This document shows, piece after piece, positions 56,037 to 64,000 of a stretch of DNA of 64,000 nucleotides (position 1 is the stretch's first letter; each line of letters starts with the position of its first letter). A model generated the notes under the pieces. That model did no database searches. It was not told the DNA's origin and saw only the letters and a program-made list of their open reading frames with translations. Position numbers and translations under genes: made by a program. The DNA comes from Salinicoccus hispanicus. GTDB taxonomy: Bacteria; Bacillota; Bacilli; Staphylococcales; Salinicoccaceae. Location: contig NZ_WUUK01000001.1 of the NCBI RefSeq assembly GCF_009831115.1, positions 620,001 to 684,000 of the forward strand, in the 5' to 3' direction.

Positions 56037-58457
56037 TTACTGGTCCGATGGTGTCATATTTCCGAAAATGATACTTTTCACTTCGCCGAATTCATTCTCA
56101 TCCACCACAAAGGAACCATTGGCATACTTGCCGCTGACACGGATGGATCTGGCGTCAAGATCAAAGCTTGATCCTGATGAACGCAGCGTCATGCCTATGT
56201 TATTTTCGATGAGGCGCGCACCGATGATACGGTGCGGCTTCGATTTTATTTCCTTGAGCAGTGTACTTCCGACCTGTGCCCGACCGGCCGATTCAAACGT
56301 ATCGATGGCCGTCCGCTTCACTGCACCACGCTGGGTGGCCGTCACAAGAAACTTCTCATTTGTAATGAGACCGGAGAACACGAGGGTATCATCCGCTTTG
56401 AGCTGTATCGCCCTGACACCCTGGGCCTTCAGACCGGTGGCATTGACATCAGACAGTGGATATCTGAGGGAGATGCCCCTTTCAGTAACCAGCAGTACGT
56501 CCGCCGCCGAATGGGCAAGCTCGACACTGATGACAGCATCGCCCTTCTTGAGATTGATGCCTGAGATCGGACGCCTGATCCGGCTCGCTTCGTAGGCTTT
56601 CAGTTCAGTCTTCTTGATCTGCCCCTGCCTGGTTGTGGTCACGACGGAAATATCGTCTCCGTATCCTTCAATTACGAAAGCCGCAACAGGTACTTCCTTC
56701 GCCCCGAGTCTGAATCGGTTTGAGAGATGCTGGCCGTTGTCCTTCCAGCGGATATCCGGCAGTTCATGGACCGGAATGATCATGTAGTTCCCGTGGCTCG
56801 TAAATACAAGCATATGCTCGAGTGTATGTGCCTGATGAGCAAGCAGCACCTGATCATCTTCCTTCATTCCGATCTCTTCCGGAGTGCTCGCATTATAGCT
56901 TCTCTGGCTGGTCCGCTTCACATAGCCTTCCCGAGTCAATGACACGACCACTTCCTCTTTTGCGATCAGCACTTCTTTTTCAAGTTCGATGGTCTGGATC
57001 TCATCCTCCACAGTACTTCTACGTGGTGTGGCATATTTTTTCCTGATATCCCTGAGTTCCTTCTTGATCACCTTGAGCAGCTGCTTCTCGTTGGAGAGGA
57101 TCTCACGCAGCTGGTTGATGGTATAGTCGAGCTCATTATGCTCAGTCTCAAGTTCAACGATATCCGTATTCGTCAGACGGTACAGCTGGAGCATGACGAT
57201 GGCTTCGGCCTGGGCTTCTGTAAAGCTGAAGGTTTCCACCAGGTTCTCCTTGGCATTGCGTTTGTTATCGGAATCCCGGATGACACGGATGACCTCGTCC
57301 AGGATCGACAAGGCTTTCATAAGGCCTTCGATGATGTGCATCCTGCGCTCTGCTTCCGACAGTTCATGCCGCGATCGATTGATGATGACCGCCTTCTGAT
57401 GGGCGACATAGCTCGTCAGTATCTCTTTCAATCCAAGCTGCTTCGGTGCCCGATCGCTGATGGCCACCATATTGAAATTGTATGACACCTGCAGGTCGGT
57501 CTTCTTGTAGAAGTAGTTGATGATGCCTTCGACGTTTGCTTCCTTCTTCACTTCGACAACGATGCGCATCCCTTCGCGATCCGTCTCGTCCCGGACTTCC
57601 AGTATGCCATCGACATTGCGGTCCGCGCGTATTTCATCCATTTTTTTGACAAGGTTGGCCTTGTTCACTTCAAACGGCAGCTCATCTATGATGATGAGGG
57701 TCTTGCTGCCTCTTGTGTCTTCGGTGCGCACCTTGCTGCGTACGATGATTTTCCCGCGTCCCGTCTCGTAGGCTTTCCTGATCTGATCCACACCCTGGAT
57801 GATGCCGCCTGTCGGAAAATCGGGACCTTTCACGACTTCCATCAGCTCCTCTACAGTCGTACTCGGCTTGTCGATGACCTTCAGTGTTGCATCTATGACC
57901 TCACCGAGATTATGCGGCGGGATGTCTGTGGCGTAGCCTGCAGAAATGCCGGTCGAGCCGTTTACAAGCAGATTCGGAAACTTTGATGGGAGTACGGTCG
58001 GCTCCATTTCCGTATCATCGAAATTGTTGATGAACTGGACCGTATTCTTATTGATGTCCCTGAGCATCTCATTCGATATTTCAGCCAGTCTGGCTTCTGT
58101 ATAGCGCATCGCAGCAGGCGGGTCGCCATCGACGCTGCCCTTGTTGCCATGGATGTCGATCAGCCCTTCACGCATCTTCCATTCCTGTGACAGGCGGATC
58201 ATTGCTTCATATACACTGGAATCCCCGTGCGGGTGATAGTTGCCGATGACGTTGCCGACTGTCTTGGCACTTTTCCTGAAACTTTTCTCATATGTGTTGC
58301 CTTCCTTGTACATTGCGTACAGAATACGACGCTGTACCGGTTTCAGGCCATCCCTGACATCAGGAATGGCACGGTCCTGGATGACATACTTGCTGTAGCG
58401 GCCGAAACGGTCGCCGATGACGTCTTCAAGTTGCATCCGCTGTACTTGTTCAGTCAT
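56037..58457 (-). CDS. parC: DNA topoisomerase IV subunit A
   Basis: An 806-residue DNA-cleaving subunit that unlinks daughter chromosomes with ParE. It shows [16 protein letters not shown], the quinolone-resistance region with Ser80 and Glu84 in [12 protein letters not shown] (both wild type), the catalytic Tyr119 in [10 protein letters not shown] and six GyrA-type beta-propeller blades in the C-terminal third (about 500-790). ATG 58457 overlaps the parE stop by eight bases. Called GrlA in S. aureus. Confidence 0.97.
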   Translation of the reverse strand: MTEQVQRMQLEDVIGDRFGRYSKYVIQDRAIPDVRDGLKPVQRRILYAMYKEGNTYEKSFRKSAKTVGNVIGNYHPHGDSSVYEAMIRLSQEWKMREGLIDIHGNKGSVDGDPPAAMRYTEARLAEISNEMLRDINKNTVQFINNFDDTEMEPTVLPSKFPNLLVNGSTGISAGYATDIPPHNLGEVIDATLKVIDKPSTTVEELMEVVKGPDFPTGGIIQGVDQIRKAYETGRGKIIVRSKVRTEDTRGSKTLIIIDELPFEVNKANLVKKMDEIRADRNVDGILEVRDETDREGMRIVVEVKKEANVEGIINYFYKKTDLQVSYNFNMVAISDRAPKQLGLKEILTSYVAHQKAVIINRSRHELSEAERRMHIIEGLMKALSILDEVIRVIRDSDNKRNAKENLVETFSFTEAQAEAIVMLQLYRLTNTDIVELETEHNELDYTINQLREILSNEKQLLKVIKKELRDIRKKYATPRRSTVEDEIQTIELEKEVLIAKEEVVVSLTREGYVKRTSQRSYNASTPEEIGMKEDDQVLLAHQAHTLEHMLVFTSHGNYMIIPVHELPDIRWKDNGQHLSNRFRLGAKEVPVAAFVIEGYGDDISVVTTTRQGQIKKTELKAYEASRIRRPISGINLKKGDAVISVELAHSAADVLLVTERGISLRYPLSDVNATGLKAQGVRAIQLKADDTLVFSGLITNEKFLVTATQRGAVKRTAIDTFESAGRAQVGSTLLKEIKSKPHRIIGARLIENNIGMTLRSSGSSFDLDARSIRVSGKYANGSFVVDENEFGEVKSIIFGNMTPSDQ

Positions 58458-60432
58458 TCATTTCACCACTTTCTCCCAATTTTGTGACGTCGTCCTTGCC
58501 CAATATGCTGTCTGCATCCTCTAGCGTGAAACTGACATTGGATTCGATCCATTTTCTGCGCATCTGGACATTGTCTCCCATCAGTGTCGTCACACGTTTC
58601 AATGACAGTGCTTCGTCTTCCACCTGGACCTGGATCAGCGTACGTGTTTCCGGATCCATGGTCGTTTCCCACAGCTGATCCGGCATCATTTCACCAAGCC
58701 CCTTGTAGCGCTGAAGATCGATATTTTTTCCCATTTCCTTCTGTGCCTGGACCAGTTCATCTTCGGTCCACACATATCTGACTTCCGATTTCTTCTTGCC
58801 GCGTGTCTTCAGCTGGAAGAGCGGCGGCATGGCAATATAGATCTTGCCTGCATCAAAGAGCGGACGCATATAATTGAAGAAGAACGTCAGCAGCAGTACT
58901 TGTATATGGGCGCCATCCGTATCGGCATCAGTCATGATGACAATCTTGTCATAGTTCGAATCCGCCACATTGAACTCGGTACCGACACCGGCACCGATCG
59001 TATGAATGATTGTATTGATCTCTTCGTTCTTGAATATATCTTCAAATCTGGCCTTCTCTGTATTGATGACCTTGCCCCGAAGCGGCAGGATGGCCTGGAA
59101 TCTTCTATCCCGACCCTGTTTGGCGGAACCGCCTGCAGAGTCACCCTCGACCAGGTACAGCTCATTCTTTTTGGAATTGCGGCTCTGGGCAGGAGTCAGC
59201 TTACCCGATAATAGCGTATCCTTGCGTCGCTTCTTGCCGTTCCTTGCCTCTTCACGCGCTTTTCTTGCTGTTTCCCTGACGTTTCTTGCTTTGAGTGCCT
59301 TTTTGACGAGCTGGGTGCTGAGTGGTCCATTCTCCTCGAGAAAATATGGCAGATGCTCACTCATCACCGACTCCATGACATTACGCGCCTCACTGGTACC
59401 CAGTTTGCTTTTCGTCTGCCCTTCGAACTGGAGCAGATTTTCAGGAATCTTAACTGAAATGACCGCCGTCAGTCCTTCGCGGATGTCATTGCCTTCAAGA
59501 TTCTTATCCTTGTCCTTCAGCTCATTTATTTTGCGTGCATATTCATTGAAAACACGCGTGAAACCGGTTTTGAAACCGACCTCATGTGTACCTCCATCCT
59601 TCGTACGTACATTATTGACGAATGAAATCAGCGTTTCCGTGTACTGGTCGTTGTACTGGAAGCTTACTTCCGCCACAATATCGTTATATTCCCCGGAAAA
59701 CATGACGACTTCTCCGATGGCATCCTTGCCCTCATTCAGAAAATCGATGAACGCTTTCAGCCCTTCATCATACTTGAAAATTTCCTCGAGCGGCTCTTCA
59801 GGGCGCTCATCTGTAATGGTGATTTTCAGCCCCTTCTGAAGAAATGCGGATTCACGCATCCGCTCCATGATTGTTTCAAAGTTGAATACCGTGCCGGATT
59901 TGAAGATTTCAGCATCCGGCCTGAAAGTCACTTCTGTACCTGTTTCCTTTGTTTTTCCTGTGACCTTCAAGGGACTATCCAGCTTGCCACCATCCTTGAA
60001 TGACATTTCATGGATCTTTCCATCCCGGAAGATCCTGATTTTTACCCATTCACTCAGAGCGTTTACAACCGAGGCCCCCACACCATGGAGTCCGCCGGAC
60101 GTCTTATAGCCGCCAGCACCAAATTTACCGCCCGCATGGAGTACAGTAAAGATGACTTCGGGGGTTGGCTTCCCTGATGTGTGCATGCCTGTCGGCATGC
60201 CGCGTCCATTATCCCGGACAGTGATGCTTTCATCGGGATTGATTTTGATGCTGATTTCGTCACCATAGCCGTTGATGGCCTCATCCACCGAGTTGTCGGT
60301 GATTTCATACACCAGATGGTGAAGTCCCCTATGGTCGGTCGAACCGATATACATTCCCGGTCTTTTTCTTACGGCATCCAGACCTTCCAGTATTTGAATC
60401 GAATCATCATTATAAGTATTCTGTCCTGCCAA
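58450..60432 (-). CDS. parE: DNA topoisomerase IV subunit B
   Basis: A 660-residue ATPase subunit. The GHKL ATP site has ITDNSVDEAINGYG and RDNGRGMPTGMH, then GGLHGVGASVVNALS with the catalytic Glu nearby. The TOPRIM domain has EGDSAGGSAKQGRDR and TDADTDGAHI. The start is TTG 60432 behind AGGAGGA. A LexA-like box lies directly upstream. First gene of the parE-parC operon; called GrlB in S. aureus. Confidence 0.97.
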   Translation of the reverse strand: MAGQNTYNDDSIQILEGLDAVRKRPGMYIGSTDHRGLHHLVYEITDNSVDEAINGYGDEISIKINPDESITVRDNGRGMPTGMHTSGKPTPEVIFTVLHAGGKFGAGGYKTSGGLHGVGASVVNALSEWVKIRIFRDGKIHEMSFKDGGKLDSPLKVTGKTKETGTEVTFRPDAEIFKSGTVFNFETIMERMRESAFLQKGLKITITDERPEEPLEEIFKYDEGLKAFIDFLNEGKDAIGEVVMFSGEYNDIVAEVSFQYNDQYTETLISFVNNVRTKDGGTHEVGFKTGFTRVFNEYARKINELKDKDKNLEGNDIREGLTAVISVKIPENLLQFEGQTKSKLGTSEARNVMESVMSEHLPYFLEENGPLSTQLVKKALKARNVRETARKAREEARNGKKRRKDTLLSGKLTPAQSRNSKKNELYLVEGDSAGGSAKQGRDRRFQAILPLRGKVINTEKARFEDIFKNEEINTIIHTIGAGVGTEFNVADSNYDKIVIMTDADTDGAHIQVLLLTFFFNYMRPLFDAGKIYIAMPPLFQLKTRGKKKSEVRYVWTEDELVQAQKEMGKNIDLQRYKGLGEMMPDQLWETTMDPETRTLIQVQVEDEALSLKRVTTLMGDNVQMRRKWIESNVSFTLEDADSILGKDDVTKLGESGEMND

Positions 60433-60448
60433 ATCTGATATCCTCCTA

Positions 60449-60462
60449 CAAACATACGTTCG
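60449..60462 (-). promoter_or_regulatory. Probable LexA (SOS) box of parE-parC
   Basis: On the minus strand CGAACGTATGTTTG matches the Bacillus-type LexA consensus CGAACRNRYGTTYC except at the last base. It lies next to the parE ribosome site. parE-parC belong to the LexA regulon in B. subtilis as I recall. Confidence 0.65.
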
Positions 60463-60534
60463 TTATTTTTATCTCATGTTCTATTTTTATACAAAATCTC
60501 GGTGATTGCAACCATAATCGTACCATACAGCCTG

Positions 60535-60566
60535 ATAGTTTACATAATAATATTATTGTAAACTAT
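60535..60566. repeat. 32-base near-palindrome between parE and plsY
   Basis: Perfect 10-base arms ATAGTTTACA (60535-60544) and TGTAAACTAT (60557-60566) around an AT-only 12-base centre. No T-run and no gene end nearby, so it is not a terminator; it looks like an operator in the divergent promoter region. Confidence 0.65.
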
Positions 60567-60603
60567 GTTTTGTTATGCCCTGATAAAAATTTATGGTAAA
60601 CTG

Positions 60604-60620
60604 TTAGTACCTGATAATAA
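60604..60620 (+). promoter_or_regulatory. FapR operator before plsY
   Basis: TTAGTACCTGATAATAA matches the FapR consensus TTAGTACCTRNTACTAA with a single mismatch. It lies where the plsY transcript should begin, just after a -10-like TATGGT/TAAACT region, and 13 bases before the start codon. FapR represses lipid-synthesis genes unless malonyl-CoA is bound. Confidence 0.78.
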
Positions 60621-60632
60621 AGGGGTTTTTAA

Positions 60633-61217
60633 ATGGAAATGATCATAATACTCCTGGTGTTGAGCTATCTTTTAGGGTCCGTGCCTTTCAGTCTGCTTAT
60701 CGGCAAATGGTTTTATAAAATTGATATACGGCAGCATGGCAGCGGTAACATCGGAACAACCAATACTTTCAGGATTCTCGGAAAGAAAGCGGGTATTGTT
60801 GTTCTGCTTCTCGATATGCTCAAAGGCGCCCTCCCGGTGCTTGCTGCAATGCTGCTGGATCCGGATATGCATATTTTCATCCCTGGACTTGTCGCAGCCC
60901 TTGGTCATGTGTATTCGATCTTCCTGAAGTTCAAAGGTGGAAAGGCCGTTGCAACGAGCGGTGGCGCTGTACTTGCATATAATCCCATTCTTTTCATCCT
61001 GCTGCTGGTGGCTTTTCTGATCACATTGAAGATCAGCAAATACGTCTCCCTTTCCAGCATGGTCAGTGCAGTTCTCTTTTTCATCCTGTCTCTGATTTTC
61101 AGAGATCCACTGCTCATTGCTTTTTCTTTTATCATCGCTGTAGTGATTGTTGTTAGACATATCTCCAATATTAGACGTATAATGGACGGGACAGAAAGCA
61201 AGATTACATTCATGTAG
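60633..61217 (+). CDS. plsY: Acyl-phosphate:glycerol-3-phosphate acyltransferase
   Basis: A 194-residue enzyme with five membrane helices. It transfers the acyl chain from acyl phosphate (made by PlsX) to glycerol-3-phosphate, the first step of phospholipid synthesis. The three active-site loops are present: GSVPFSLLIGKW, then the HGSGNIGTTN motif, and KGGKAVATSGG. The gene is divergent from parE as in staphylococci. The start ATG 60633 has only a weak GGGG site. Confidence 0.95.
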   Translation: MEMIIILLVLSYLLGSVPFSLLIGKWFYKIDIRQHGSGNIGTTNTFRILGKKAGIVVLLLDMLKGALPVLAAMLLDPDMHIFIPGLVAALGHVYSIFLKFKGGKAVATSGGAVLAYNPILFILLLVAFLITLKISKYVSLSSMVSAVLFFILSLIFRDPLLIAFSFIIAVVIVVRHISNIRRIMDGTESKITFM

Positions 61218-61234
61218 CAGAAGGGATGATCAAA

Positions 61235-61513
61235 ATGCTAGAAGTTACAGATCGTGCACTTGATTGGATGAAGGAAGAACTGGAGCCGAACGAAGGACAG
61301 GGCGTCAATATCTATGTAAGATACGGCGGAGAAACACAGCTGAAACAGGGGTTTTCCCCGGCACTGACGGTAGAACGCATCCCCTCTGACAGTAAAGTAT
61401 ATGACTTTGAAGGACTTCAGATTTTCATCAAGGAATCCGACCTCTGGTATTTTGAAGACACCGAGCTGATCATAGATTCGGATGAAGATGAAATCATATT
61501 CGACAGCAAATAG
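61235..61513 (+). CDS. HesB/IscA-like protein, YneR type
   Basis: A 92-residue protein with the A-type scaffold fold pattern (LEVTDRALDWMKEEL, VNIYVRYGGETQ, DFEGLQIFIKESDLWYFEDTELIID). It lacks the three conserved cysteines of true IscA/SufA, so it probably does not build iron-sulfur clusters in the usual way. ATG 61235 is preferred because GGG lies nine bases upstream; ATG 61226 abuts that site. It follows plsY by 17 bases and may be cotranscribed. Confidence 0.82.
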   Translation: MLEVTDRALDWMKEELEPNEGQGVNIYVRYGGETQLKQGFSPALTVERIPSDSKVYDFEGLQIFIKESDLWYFEDTELIIDSDEDEIIFDSK

Positions 61514-61515
61514 GC

Positions 61516-61558
61516 AAATGGCCCATCCCCTTTAAAGGGGATGGGCCATTTTGATTTT
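61516..61558 (+). terminator. Terminator between YneR-like gene and acnA
   Basis: Perfect stem AATGGCCCATCCCC/GGGGATGGGCCATT with a short TTTAA-type loop, followed by TTGATTTT. It may serve both convergent genes. Confidence 0.8.
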
Positions 61559-64000
61559 CTATGCTTTGAGTTTGTTTCTGAGGACGAGCTGGAGGATGCC
61601 ACCATTGCGGTAGTAGTCCACTTCAACTTCGGAGTCGAAACGTGCTTTGACTTTGAATTCCGTCTTTTCGCCCTTTTCATTCGTTGCCACAGCATCCAGG
61701 ATATGTCCAGGCAGTACATCTTCATCAACTTTGATGTCGAATGTTTCACTACCGTCGAATCCTAGAGAGTCTGAATCTTCACCGTCGACAAACTGCAATG
61801 GCAGTACACCCATCATGACAAGGTTAGAGCGGTGGATACGCTCATAGCTTGCTGCAATGACTGCTTTCACGCCAAGGAGGTTTGTTCCTTTGGCAGCCCA
61901 GTCACGACTTGATCCCATGCCGTAGTCGTCGCCAGCCAGAACGACGAGACCTGTACCATCCTCCTGGTATTTCATGGCAGCATCATAGATGCTCATCACT
62001 TCACCAGTCGGCCAGTATGTCGTAAATCCGCCTTCTTTGCCGTCCGCAATCTTATTGCGGATACGGATGTTGGCGAATGTACCACGCAGCATGACTTCAT
62101 GGTTGCCACGGCGTGAACCATATGAGTTGAAATTCCTCGGTGATACTCCTTGTTCAATCAGCCATTTACCAGCTGGTGTATCCTTGCCGATTGCTCCGGC
62201 TGGTGAAATATGGTCGGTTGTAACCGAGTCGCCGAACTTGCCGAGTACACGCAGTCCATTAAGTGACTCGACCGTACCTGCTTCAGCAGATAGGTTCTGG
62301 AAGAATGATGGATTCTGAATATATGTGGAATCCGGATTGAAGTCATAGAGTGGTGCATCCGTCGTTTCGATGTTGTTCCAGATTTCATTGGCATCGAATA
62401 CTTGCTCATACTCTTTTCTGAAGAGTTCCGGACTGACGTTGCCCATGACAGCATCCTTGACTTCCTGAGTGGAAGGCCAGATATCCTTCATGAAGACATC
62501 ATTTCCTTCTTTGTCTTTGCCAAGCGGTTCATTGCGCAGATCGATATCCACTGTACCTGCCAGCGCATATGCCACAACGAGTGGTGGAGATGCCAGATAG
62601 TTCGCTTTGACAAGCGGGTGGATTCTGCCTTCGAAGTTACGGTTACCGGAAAGTACGGAGCTTACAAGCAGGTCACTTTCTGTAATTGCTTCTGTAATTT
62701 CAGGCAGCAATGGGCCGGAGTTTCCGATACATGTCGTACAGCCGTAGCCGACAAGGTTGAAGCCGAGCTGGTCAAGATATTCCTGCAGTCCGGATTCATC
62801 CAGGTAGCCGGTAACAACTTTGGATCCTGGAGCCAGTGAAGTCTTCACATATGCTGGGACTTCAAGTCCTTTTTCCACTGCCTTCTTGGCAACGAGTCCT
62901 GCACCGAGCATGACATATGGATTGGATGTGTTGGTACATGATGTGATGGCTGCGATGACAAGATCGCCAGTCTTCATCTCAACTTCTTTTCCGTCATTGA
63001 AATTGACTGTCGTCGTCTTATCGAACTCGTCTTCATCAAGCCCATGCCCATTATGGCCGCTTTCAGCTGTGATGGACTTTCTGTATTCTTCCTTCATATC
63101 GGAGAGCGTAATCAGATCCTGCGGACGCTTCGGTCCAGCCAGGGAAGGTTCCACAGTGGAAAGGTCGAGATCGACAACTTCGCTGTATACCGGCTCATTT
63201 TCCGGATCGAAGTACATATCATTTTCCTTGAGGTATGTTTTGACGACATCACAATGCTCAGCACTGCGTCCTGTCAGCTTCATGTATTCGAGTGTTTCAT
63301 CATCAACCGGGAAGAAACCGCATGTTGCACCGTATTCAGGTGCCATATTGGCAATTGTTGCACGGTCGGCAAGTGGCAGTTCAGTAACACCCTGGCCGAA
63401 GAATTCGACGAATTTACCGACAACACCCTGTTGTCTGAGCAGCTCGGTCACACGGAGTGCGAGGTCTGTTGCTGTTGCGCCTTCAGGAAGAGCATTGGTC
63501 ATGCGCACACCAACGACTTTAGGAATCGGGAAATAGGAAGGCTGTCCAAGCATTCCGGCTTCAGCTTCAATACCGCCTACACCCCATCCAAGTACACCAA
63601 GGCCGTTGATCATCGTCGTATGGGAATCGGTCCCGACAAGCGTATCAGGGAATGTAACGAGCGCATCGCCCTCTTCTTTCACATGGACGACATTAGCCAG
63701 GTACTCGAGGTTGACCTGGTGCACGATGCCTGTCGCCGGCGGCACTGCTTTATAGTTATCAAATGCTTTTGTTGCCCAGTGCAGAAACTCGTAACGCTCC
63801 TGGTTTCTTTCGAATTCAAGTTCCATGTTCTGTCTGAGTGCATCGTCAGTACCATAGGCATCCACCTGAACAGAGTGGTCGATGACCAGGTCGACTGGTA
63901 CTTCAGGGTTGATCTTCTGTACGTCTCCCCCGACGTCATCCATTGCTTTTCTCAAAGATGCCAGGTCAACAACTGCCGGCACACCGGTGAAATCCTGAAG
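61559..64000 (-). CDS. acnA: Aconitate hydratase (5' end beyond window)
   Basis: The last 813 residues of a roughly 900-residue TCA-cycle aconitase; the N-terminus lies past the right edge. The [4Fe-4S] ligands are in SCTNTSNP and [23 protein letters not shown] and [20 protein letters not shown] are intact, and the C-terminal swivelling domain has [11 protein letters not shown] and [16 protein letters not shown]. With OdhA/OdhB it indicates an active TCA cycle. Aconitases also act as iron-sensing RNA-binding proteins in some bacteria, and the enzyme is a typical target of iron-sparing small RNAs. Confidence 0.95.
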   Translation of the reverse strand, partial: LQDFTGVPAVVDLASLRKAMDDVGGDVQKINPEVPVDLVIDHSVQVDAYGTDDALRQNMELEFERNQERYEFLHWATKAFDNYKAVPPATGIVHQVNLEYLANVVHVKEEGDALVTFPDTLVGTDSHTTMINGLGVLGWGVGGIEAEAGMLGQPSYFPIPKVVGVRMTNALPEGATATDLALRVTELLRQQGVVGKFVEFFGQGVTELPLADRATIANMAPEYGATCGFFPVDDETLEYMKLTGRSAEHCDVVKTYLKENDMYFDPENEPVYSEVVDLDLSTVEPSLAGPKRPQDLITLSDMKEEYRKSITAESGHNGHGLDEDEFDKTTTVNFNDGKEVEMKTGDLVIAAITSCTNTSNPYVMLGAGLVAKKAVEKGLEVPAYVKTSLAPGSKVVTGYLDESGLQEYLDQLGFNLVGYGCTTCIGNSGPLLPEITEAITESDLLVSSVLSGNRNFEGRIHPLVKANYLASPPLVVAYALAGTVDIDLRNEPLGKDKEGNDVFMKDIWPSTQEVKDAVMGNVSPELFRKEYEQVFDANEIWNNIETTDAPLYDFNPDSTYIQNPSFFQNLSAEAGTVESLNGLRVLGKFGDSVTTDHISPAGAIGKDTPAGKWLIEQGVSPRNFNSYGSRRGNHEVMLRGTFANIRIRNKIADGKEGGFTTYWPTGEVMSIYDAAMKYQEDGTGLVVLAGDDYGMGSSRDWAAKGTNLLGVKAVIAASYERIHRSNLVMMGVLPLQFVDGEDSDSLGFDGSETFDIKVDEDVLPGHILDAVATNEKGEKTEFKVKARFDSEVEVDYYRNGGILQLVLRNKLKA

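Noticed and set aside
58214-58234. Quinolone-resistance substitution in ParC
   Set aside because: Ser80 and Glu84 are the sensitive-type residues.

Overview
The window is core chromosome of a Gram-positive coccus of the family Staphylococcaceae. It carries a femA-femB pair, arlRS, msrR, cvfB, cvfC, an L-box-controlled lysC-asd-dapA-dapB-dapD operon with a second alanine racemase, parE/parC, plsY and aconitase. As far as I recall the Staphylococcus aureus chromosome, the gene order is largely the same. Base composition looks clearly higher in G+C than in Staphylococcus, with AT-rich stretches confined to intergenic DNA. That fits Salinicoccus or a close relative better than Staphylococcus; the genus is an inference.

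Layout. 1-4.0 kb: sulfurtransferase, 5'-3' exonuclease, RNase H-like protein, a small zinc-finger protein, a frameshifted cvfC and bacilliredoxin brxA. 4.0-8.7 kb: a small antisense ORF, then thyA-dfrA-ypmS-msrA-msrB-crr-yozE-deoD. 8.8-15.1 kb: ctpA, murG, a PAP2 phosphatase, a Fur-boxed candidate small RNA, a GNAT acetyltransferase and arlRS. 15.2-23.5 kb: odhAB, a small protein, a MoxR/VWA pair and brnQ. 23.5-26.5 kb: telA-xpaC-acyP on the minus strand, a DUF1033 protein and cspA. 26.6-34.9 kb: the lysine/DAP operon behind a lysine riboswitch. 35-41.8 kb: an ABC-F ATPase, sirtuin, cvfB, threonine aldolase, pepF and a small membrane protein. 41.8-43.1 kb: an AT-rich patch with a solitary serine resolvase, the only obvious mobile-DNA trace. 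43.1-48.7 kb: a sodium/solute symporter and three tandem FemAB-family genes. 48.8-56 kb: a SatD-like/DUF3307 pair, an SOS Y-family polymerase, a CDF transporter, an LCP protein, a DUF1002 protein and an alanine-type symporter. 56-64 kb: parC, parE, plsY, an IscA/HesB-like protein and most of acnA.

The genes group into thymidylate/folate supply and methionine-sulfoxide repair; wall synthesis and remodelling (murG, FemAB proteins, LCP, lysine for the stem peptide); central carbon flow (odhAB, acnA); signalling (ArlRS); and chromosome topology. Most transcription units end in clear intrinsic terminators, many shared by convergent genes. No phage, CRISPR array, rRNA or tRNA was recognised.

The most interesting signals are regulatory or subtle. 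They are a Fur-box-led, C-rich, terminator-ended candidate RNA at the locus where S. aureus carries IsrR; a dihydrofolate reductase with Tyr98 and Ile40, matching known trimethoprim-resistance positions; cvfC broken or slipping at a nine-A run; an ABC-F ATPase with one of two ATP sites degenerate; a near-perfect FapR operator before plsY; SOS boxes before parE and the Y-family polymerase; a SatD-like gene with no AUG/GUG/UUG start near its Shine-Dalgarno; and a third, divergent FemAB paralogue.
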